Origin: Sphaerosporella brunnea
Taxonomy: Eukaryota; Ascomycota; Pezizomycetes; Pezizales; Pyronemataceae
Direction: 5' to 3'
Assembly: GCA_008704415.1 (NCBI GenBank)
Contig: VXIS01000066.1
Span: forward strand, 106,578-170,577
DNA length: 64,000 bases
Shown: piece after piece, positions 56,010-64,000 of the stretch
Layout of the letters: each line of letters opens with the position of its first letter
How positions within the stretch are numbered: position 1 is the stretch's first letter
Made by a program: the position numbers and the translations under genes
The notes under the pieces: generated by a model
The model's input: only the letters and a program-made list of their open reading frames with translations
The model's database searches: none
What the model was told of the DNA's origin: nothing

Positions 56010-56145
56010 ATAGCTGAGTCAATACGGTATCTAGAACGACATCGCCACCATGGCAAGCAACATGGACAAAAAACAATTAAGTGCTGCACGAACACTCCAT
56101 CATAAAGGCTTGAAAAGTTGAACATGAGTTTGAAAAAAGAAAAAA

Positions 56146-56218
56146 TGCTCCGACTCGGAGTTGAACCGAGGATCTCCACATTACTAGTGTGGCGCCTTAC
56201 CAACTTGGCCACCGGAGC
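56146..56218 (-). tRNA. tRNA-Thr (AGT anticodon), right-arm mirror copy
   Basis: Reverse complement of 43867-43939 with the same terminator on its 3' side. Confidence 0.95.
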
Positions 56219-56331
56219 TTGTTGAGCACACGTTTTAATTGATACATGACCACATAGATTTGGTGCTCACACCAGCACATGCCACTCAAAAACGACAACA
56301 ACGCTCAACTCCTGATCACTACAACTCCCTT

Positions 56332-57240
56332 CTAAATCAATCCTGCCAACAATCTTCCCGTCAAAAACGCCGCCATCCACGCCAGTCCACCTCTGCCATT
56401 CCTAAAAGCCGCAATAACACCAGTTCCCGGGCAGACACCCTGCAGCCCCCACCCAACGCCAAAGATAGCACTTCCCACAATCAACCTCCAATTCACCTCA
56501 CCGCCAGGCATCTCCCAACCCCCCTCCTTCAGCAATGGCCCCTCCTGCCTTCTCTTCCACCAAGCAACCGCATTCCCGCCCATGCCCACAACAGCAACAA
56601 ACACCAAGCTCGGATCAAACCGCTGCAAATCCATGACACTCATGAATCCCAGGGGCTTTGCCGGCGCCGCCATGCCGCTCACAATTAAACCAAGCCCAAA
56701 AACAAAGCCTGAATACACCCGGGCGATGATCTGGCTGGTTTCCGTGCGTGGCAGCTGCAGGATCACCCATGCTCCTATGGCAGAGATTATGACGGCTACT
56801 ACTCCTGCTGTGGCCAAGGGGTACGACGGTGTGTAGCATGCTCCGTCTGTACACGCCGGCGGGCTACCGCTCAAGGCGGCTGTCAGCACCGCCGTTGAGA
56901 AGAAAGTTGCTGTGGCGGCGAGACTGCGTATAGACCCTCGTGGTATTCCCAGGAGCATATGACCGCTGGTGCATCCATTCGCCCATGCTGTTCCGAAGCC
57001 GACGAGGGCGCCGGCGGTGGCGAGGACGGGAAGGGAGGTGGCAGGATAGGTTGTTGGGTAGATTGGCACCATGGAAGCCACCGCAAGGCCCAGGAGCGTG
57101 GGAGTTGTGGTGGATGAAGGGGAGATGATGGAGCCGAGGAGAGAACTGCATCCGAGGACTTGGGAGTTGGTTGTGAGGAGCGTTGAAGTGCTGAGATGCA
57201 ACAGCACAGCGCCGAGAGTAGTCGTCACGGGGGTGAACAT
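56332..57240 (-). CDS. YeeE/YedE-family transporter, right (mirror) copy
   Basis: Translation is identical, residue for residue, to the copy at 42845-43753; both reading frames are intact. If the palindrome is real, the dosage of this transporter is doubled. Confidence 0.87.
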   Translation of the reverse strand: MFTPVTTTLGAVLLHLSTSTLLTTNSQVLGCSSLLGSIISPSSTTTPTLLGLAVASMVPIYPTTYPATSLPVLATAGALVGFGTAWANGCTSGHMLLGIPRGSIRSLAATATFFSTAVLTAALSGSPPACTDGACYTPSYPLATAGVVAVIISAIGAWVILQLPRTETSQIIARVYSGFVFGLGLIVSGMAAPAKPLGFMSVMDLQRFDPSLVFVAVVGMGGNAVAWWKRRQEGPLLKEGGWEMPGGEVNWRLIVGSAIFGVGWGLQGVCPGTGVIAAFRNGRGGLAWMAAFLTGRLLAGLI

Positions 57241-58901
57241 TTTGTTGGGCCGAGTATGTCGATGCTCTGTGGATGGGGGGCGGCGGTGAGGGAAAGAAGC
57301 TGGTATTTAGGAGGTCAATTCAGGTCCCGGGTACTGGAGTCGTTTCGCTGGCTCGTGCGGACAGTGTTTGTTAGCGGGGATTTGGCCTGAAGCTTCGGGG
57401 GCTAGGTATTCGGATTCACCCACGAAAGGATCTCCACGGGTATACCTCTACATATTTACACCACCAAGTCTCCCGCCTATAACGCAGGGGATGGGGATGC
57501 TGTCCTGCGTCGGGTGTCGGCGTTTCCGATGAGCTCATGTGGCCAGTGTGTTTTGCCCTTTCGCTACTATATTCAAATTTCAAACATTGTGCAATCCCAA
57601 GGCGTCTGGTAACAAGCATCTGCCGCCACCCGAGATTTGGCGATCATTCCAACCATACGGATGAAGGCCGTGTTTCCAGCAAATGAGAAAGGGCACATTT
57701 TTCTTGGGCCACTGCCGCAAGTGCGGGATGGCCCAGCAGCAACAGCAAAAAACCAACGGCGAAACAGCAGCCCAAGAGTTCAGGTCACCGCAAGGCAAGG
57801 CAAACAAGCTAGTGTCAGGCAAGACAGCCAACAAATATACTCCGGCACAGCACGCAACAGACTTGATACTCGCACCTGCGGTGATCCAAATCACAAAACG
57901 CCGCAACAGGCACGCAACGATCATCAACGCCCTATCGTCTTGGAAAGCGCAATTTTCCTCCTGCCGCATCGAATTGCGCCTTTTTGTGGTAGAGGAAACA
58001 TAGCAAAAACATAATGCGGAGGGTTTTCGGAGATGCCACGGTTGGATATGTGCCGAAGGAAAAAAAAATTTGTAAGAGTCTCCGTGTGTCTGTGAGCTAT
58101 GCCGGGTTCAAGAGCGTCTGGTTGGTAGCGAGTGGAAAAACCTCCGATCCCGTTATATGCCAGTCGGGTAGCGTGACGTATGTACTGGCCCTGGCTGGGG
58201 ACAAGGGCCTCGGGGTCCTAGCCCTAAATCCTAGCTTCTTCATTCCTGCGCCGTTTGTTGTTGCAGCAGCTCACCTGTCACGTTATACACAATCTCATCT
58301 TGAAGCTTTTCTCCATCGAAAACGATGGCTTGGCACTGGCTACTCAGTCATGCGGCCGGGCGCCAAGTGTACTGAATTTGTATAACTGCATACTTAGCCA
58401 CAAGCCCGAACGGTGAAGAAGGGCTGCGCAGTTCTATTTACCATCACCCTCGTATCGCACGCCTTCTGGGCTCTGTCCCTGATTACAGACAGTGCGCTGG
58501 GGATTCTCAGGATTTAGTGTGATGTCGGTGTGTATAGTGCCAATAATTGAGGCCGTTCTGAGAACCGTGATATGGTAACATAGCAAAAAAAGGCCGTGAA
58601 ATCCCTCTGGGAGTACTACCGGAAATCCTCCAAATTGTATAAAATACAGTATGCGGGGTTGACCCTGTGGAGTTTTAATTTTTGATTAAAAACTTTGCCG
58701 GCTGTGTGAAATAATGGGTTTCTTTTACCTCGGTGATGCAACTGGGGATATATATATGCGAGGTTGAGTGAAATACAGGTTTACCGAAATTCATCAAGCA
58801 ACCTTAACAACCAGCATTGTCGGACAATATCAGCGAAATACCAGCCTCAGATGAGGTTAAGCCCCCCCAAAAAGCGGCCCAATTTTCTGTTGCAAAAAGT
58901 T

Positions 58902-58958
58902 CTGACACCAACGAGAGTTGAACCAAGAATTTTCTCAGCTCTTACCAACGAGCTGCCA
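58902..58958 (-). repeat. tRNA-derived fragment (right-arm mirror copy)
   Basis: Reverse complement of 41127-41183. Confidence 0.5.
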
Positions 58959-59057
58959 AGCATTTGTTGACAGACAAAACAGACTGTATCTGACCAACCA
59001 CTAAATATGCCTAGACTGGTGTCAATACTGCAGTACTACCGTTCCTTCGCCGCTCGT

Positions 59058-59558
59058 ACATGCCGCGTAGGAAGGCAGGCTTCCGGTCAGCCTTGAAGAA
59101 GGAAGAAGGCGCTGGCATCCTGGTACTATCAACTTCTCACTGGGCATGTTATCACGGCGCCTTACCTTAAGGACAAGCCGCGCAACCCGGACACGGACGA
59201 GTGTTGGTTCTGCCTGTCAGGCAAACGGCAGAGTCGAGAGCATCTCTCCAAGGAACGCGATCGATAGCTCCCGCAGCTTCGTGCGCTTTGGCGTTCTGTG
59301 GCGAAGGAGCTGGGTCGGAAGCATCTCCGGTGGCGTTCTGTTGCCGAGTTGTTCCAGAAGGAGAAGGCTATCCCTGCTATCCGGCAGTTCCTGCGGGATA
59401 CCAAGGTCGTTCAGGTTGTAGCGGTCGCTCGGGAAGGAGGAGGACGTTTCGTCTTCGCCAGAAGAGGAGTGGGGAGTAGAAGAGTGACCCGGCCCTGGTG
59501 GCCATGGTGTTTTTCACGTTGTTCCGGGCCTGTTTCTTTCCTTTGTTATCTCATTTAA
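59058..59558 (+). pseudogene. 3' end of a Tad-type LINE (right-arm mirror copy)
   Basis: Mirror of 40527-41027 with the same frameshift and the same in-frame stop, so the decay preceded the inverted duplication. Confidence 0.8.
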
Positions 59559-62432
59559 ACCCTGTGTTTTTTTCAAGTGCGTCTAATATTTAAAGTTGCC
59601 GCAGTTGACACATGAGATAGCATCAATAAAGTGGCGGACAGGGTAAGGGTGGGGACGAGTAGGGGGGTTCTGTCATGATCGTTTGCGGTCGCATACGGAC
59701 AATAAAATTGATCACACACACACACCGTTCCTTCAAAAAGGCGTGCTGTCTTCAGATCAACACAGTGTTCACCAGGTATTTTTTTCGTGAGCGGTATTAA
59801 TGCATTATTCTGGAGATTCAGAATCAATCTGCATTCTCACAACTCCGATATTCGTCCGGTGTTTATATCAAGAGGGTGTTTCCGGTTAACGTGATCCTTG
59901 AATCGATCGTATTCATTTACCTCCCGTGGCACAACCTAGTCAAAACGAATTTACACACGTTCTATGGTACTGTATGTATAGTACCGATAATTGAAGCCGG
60001 TCGTAAATCATCTGTAGATAGACGATATCTAAAACCCTTATTTGATGTTCTGCGAACCGTGATTTATACCTGACAACATATCTATCAATCAGAAAATAAA
60101 AGTTGAAATGTGCCTCCTAACATGTTGTGTGTGTGGGTCGAGTGATAAGTAGCCAATGAAGCATTATCTGTTTGTGAACTGTTACAGACTTTGTACATAT
60201 CACAATGAACACTCATCCAAAAAAAAAGGTTACAATTCCCGTACTTTCTGCGGGGTTCCAAGAAGTTAGCAAGCGTTGAGTGTATCCCCGTGGGAGGCCC
60301 GGCTGAAATACGGCAACGTTTTCTCTAGCTAGAAATGTCGTACTGCAATATATTGCTAACTGTGTTACGTACTTACGGGATATTGATGTTATAAATGCCA
60401 CGGCCCGATCGAAAGTGCAACGGGCATGAGTGACTTCTTCGCCATGCACGAGGACGAGGAATTCAGCTTGTCATTGCATGAGTACGCCATTGCCAGCAAG
60501 AAGGGCACGTTTAATCCCAAGATTTAAGTTAGCCCGCTCGTATATCAACACTCAAAGGCAGCCAGACTCCAACCTTGACCCTCTCAGCCCTTCCTTTTTT
60601 TCCCACGACTGCTTGTGAGGCGGAATACACCTTAAGAGGCCCAGTCAGGTACCTTAGAATACTCCGCTTGCATGGTCCTTGGAAAGGCTTGGAGCGGCTC
60701 CAGAAGATATTGAGTAAAGCTACAATTGATCATCCTACCGTGCAAGCGCATGCTTACTACACCCCCTCCCTTCGAATCCGTAGGACACTGACAAACCTAT
60801 CTGATTATCTGCGCGGTGACTGTCAGAGCCACCAAACCCAAACCCCAGGGCAATCCCTTAGTTTTTACATGTGTGCAAGCCCTCATGGTGGCAATTTTTC
60901 TGCAGCCAACATCGAAAACAATGATTGAGAGGCCCTAAGAAACTTAGGGTTGACCTTTTCTGCGGGGGAACGGAGGCGGCTTGGTAGCGAGTGACGGGCG
61001 ATGCATGTAATTAGATAGCTAGGCCAGCACACCCCACGAATGGACCTAGACACTTCCCACATTTTCTTCCTGAAGTGCTGGGGAGGACTTTGGATGTTCT
61101 GACTACCGCTTGACTGCTGGGCCCTTACCTCTGCTTGATTCTCCACCTTGCAATCGGTGGTGCGCGGTGCCAGCTGTGGAACAAGGTTTCTACGAGGAGC
61201 CAGTGCCAAAGCGGACGGAGGAATTTACTACCCAGAGGGAGTGCGAGTGGTGGGAAGATGTAACTAGCTATATAACTACCTTCGGCCTCAAGCCCGCAGC
61301 TGCACAGTAGGCGACGGAGATCCAACGTGGTCTCGCAGCAGGGAGAGAGCTGCGGGCACCATCAAGGTCATTCCTTGGAAGATCGCGTTGATGGAGGACT
61401 CACTGAAGCCGGATGGGCTGCGGGCTTCGATGATGCGAAGCTATCACCGCAAGCATGGGGGAGATTGTAAAGGCCCATACGACGAGCACAGTTGAACGCC
61501 CGATTAACGGCACGGGACCCAGCACCGACGAACCAGACACTGCGACTTGCGGTTACAGATGGTGCTCCTCAATGTTCTCTTCGTCTCGCAGCTTCTCAAA
61601 GTCTTGAAAGTGAGTGCAGAAAGGAATGAAATGGCACAAGTCTCCAGTCCGCTTATGTTTGGTTATAACCACGTGGCTGCCTATAAGGTACTACGCACTA
61701 GCTGTTGGGAATTCAGTGCTGCCGGAAAGTATCTCGAGTGATTGTGAGTGAAGGCTAGTGACACACAGTATAGATGGATTTTTTCGCTCCCCAGAAAACC
61801 CATTGAGGGTCAATGTGTGTTAAGCCAAAAGCTGATCTCTGGTTTGGGAGTTACCAGTTTCAATAGCCGGGGCGTATGGCCTTAAGGATTCTACAAGATT
61901 CGAATTCTAAGGATCTGCCTAGGCCCTTTAAACCCTATTTGGATCTTCAAAGCCACTGTTTGTCTCTGCAGCCTTAATTCCTTCATCAGGGGTGGGAGCT
62001 AGCTACGCGTTGTACAATGTAAGAGTGATGGCTAATGAATTTGAGCTGAGGTTGACATGGCGCCATACTTGTTCGACCGCTGTAGGTAAGCTAGTACCAC
62101 TTCGATCTACCAGCGCATTCACCTGTGTCCTATGTCCGATTGTGATGATCAGGTGCCGGTGTACTCGTACAACTACGGGGACATATCAGAGCATCTAACC
62201 AGAGGACGCTTCACACAACAGCTTCAACTAGCTAGAGCTGTGCAGCGTTGCCTCGGCGAGCCTTCCGAGTGACCGTCAATGAATATGTACGGAAGCTTAT
62301 CAGCCCCCACCTCCAGTGGAGGCTCACTTCACCCACAATTTTCATCCACCAGGAGGCTTCAGAACAATTAATCAAACCCACCCCCACTTGAAACATTGCA
62401 CATAGCACATCATATCATCGCGCCGCCCAAAG

Positions 62433-62803
62433 CAGTGTTCTCAACAGCCAGCCCGCCCGCCCGGTTGCGTTGGGCGGATGTGGGCTGATCAAAAAGCGCG
62501 GTTGGCTGTTTGGGCTGCAGCCCACGACGGAGACCACCATGATATCAACTACTGCTATGAAATGAAAAGAACATAAAGATGTTCGCCGTGGGAACTGACG
62601 ACCAGGAGGGAATCACTAGATAGGAGTGTACTATAAGATTACAGATCCTGATAGGTTTATCGGCGCCGATTGAACACTCGCAGTGGCTGGCCTCCACCGG
62701 AGATCACTCAAAGCCCTGGCAGGCTGGCCCGACCGCGGGCTCGGCCGTTTGGGCTGATGCAAAAAGCCCGCCCGGCTGTTTTGGCTGGCTACTGAGAACA
62801 CTG
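62433..62803. mobile_element. hAT-like MITE (right-arm mirror copy)
   Basis: Reverse complement of 37281-37651 including both 8-bp duplications, so the insertion preceded formation of the palindrome. Confidence 0.88.
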
Positions 62804-64000
62804 GCCCAAAGTCTCGGGTCCCCTCTATAAGCATCCGCTATAAATAACTCTCTTTTTTATTAAGGGCCATCTCACCGCATCGCGGGTGTAATATGATTGG
62901 CAATTATCGAGATTGCATAATGAGCCTTGGCCCGGTTGAAACCGATGGGATTTGTGATGTGAAATGATGTGACCGGGCTTCAGGTGGAGGAGGATGAGAT
63001 GTTTTTCCCGACGGCGGGAAAATGGTATGCATGTTTTGTGCCTCGGCATAGGGGAAGAAAGATATCCGAGTATGATATCGATCACTGCATCCATCGAACG
63101 CTGCAGCCACAGATCCTAGTCCGTAAGCACTTTTCAAGTCTCTACAAGATATGAAGATCGTCAACCTGAGAAAATCCGGGGACCGAATATCGAAGCGAGT
63201 GATAGCAAGTCAAAGTAACGCAAAGGCTGGCTTCAACATGGCCTGATCAGGCCCGCGTTTGTTATCCACATTGAGCAGGGCTACCGATATTACTTGTGGT
63301 TGTCATCAGTGAGTGGCCGTTGGGAAAGTACCTACTTTCGGGAAGCCGGAAAAGGGATCTTTCCCCGTACCTTGTGCCGCGTTTCTCGCGCCCCCCCACC
63401 CAATCCACATCACTGGAAAAAGCGGCAAATATCCAACAACCGGGTGAGTGTCTGTGACGGCAGAGAGCAATTCCCCCCCCTCGCTGCTGCCTCTGATAAA
63501 GTGTGGTACAGACCACAACCGCGCCCCTCCCAGCTCTCCGCAGGCCTCATTTTGTGTTCCCAACGAACTGCTGAAACCACAGTAAGCGAAAAAAGTCTCG
63601 GACATAGCGTCAGTTTTGACATTTGACAGGCGCCAACAACACAAATCAAAAAGAGGCTTATCCCATGCAACCAACCTTTTCTGGGGGCTGCGTCAATCTC
63701 AGACCTTCAAAAAACAGAAGCACAGCAGGAAGTTAAGCAAGGGAATGTCTTGTCATTCTTCCTGCAAGGGGCTGGTTGATGGTGATCGGCGGAAACCGAA
63801 AGATCGAGATACCGAAGCGTCTCTTTGTTCCGCCCCCGCGCAGGAATATTTCTGTCGAAGAAGGGTCCGATTGATTGCCATAAATTCCAGAGCTTCGAAT
63901 TGGTTCAACCCCCCCTCCACGCGAAAGTTCTCTTCTAGAAGCCCCCGCCGACAGCACTGCCGGCGTTCCCCAGTGCTTTTATCCACATTCTCGGCTATAT

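Larger units (their letters stand above)
50055..64000 (-). repeat. Right arm of the giant inverted repeat (reaches the window edge)
   Basis: Reverse complement of 36084-50047, with the homopolymer-length differences listed for the left arm. It contains mirror copies of every left-arm gene and element. No boundary is visible: the last base of the window still pairs with 36084. Gaps between listed genes in this arm hold the same unrecognised sequence as the left arm. Confidence 0.97.

Noticed and set aside
1..64000. CRISPR arrays, operons or bacterial-type defence islands
   Set aside because: No regularly spaced repeats or prokaryotic gene arrangement; introns and gene content are fungal.

Overview
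The window is nuclear DNA of a filamentous ascomycete (Pezizomycotina). Genes are interrupted by short introns of 50-82 bp with GT...AG ends, often with a CTRAY-like branch point. Recognisable proteins have their best-known relatives in this group: a Vts1/Smaug RNA-binding protein, COPI zeta subunit, an RQT4/TRIP4-type zinc-finger protein, a spliceosomal-type cyclophilin, a GPI-anchored GH16 glycosidase, a fungal YeeE/YedE transporter and a two-finger C2H2 regulator. I cannot place it to genus from sequence alone.

Layout. (1) 1-18 kb is compact and mostly housekeeping: vts1 (+), coatomer zeta (+), a decayed caspase-like gene, tRNA-Thr, rqt4-like (-) divergent from a cyclophilin (+), a small membrane protein (-), a decayed histidine-phosphatase gene, a second tRNA-Thr, a large secreted protein (+) and a 49-residue zinc-ribbon ORF (-). 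(2) 18-36 kb is gene-poor: one C2H2 transcription factor (29.0-29.9 kb) lies between about 11 kb and 6 kb of non-coding sequence rich in microsatellites, poly-T/poly-A runs and CCTAGGTA-type motifs. (3) 36.08-64.0 kb is one giant inverted repeat. The left arm (36084-50047) is followed almost without spacer by its reverse complement (50055-64000), which still continues at the window edge. Each arm carries a hAT-like MITE, an unidentified repeat-like zone, the 3' end of a Tad-type LINE, a YeeE/YedE gene, tRNA-Thr(AGT), three inverted-repeat elements in a row, a broken POP1 (RNase P/MRP subunit) copy, a GH16 gene and a Ser/Thr-rich single-pass membrane protein that ends beside the palindrome centre.

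The two arms differ, as far as I could compare them, only by homopolymer-length changes (a G run, a C/A/C block, a T run, an A run and one G at the centre). That means either a very recent inverted duplication or fold-back, or an assembly/long-read artefact. The sequence cannot decide this, and it is the main point to check. One such change alters the GH16 C-terminus: the left copy ends in a good GPI-type tail, the right copy is frameshifted.

No operon-like or defence-type system is evident. The accessory content is decayed genes (caspase-like, phosphatase, POP1), non-autonomous DNA elements and the palindrome.
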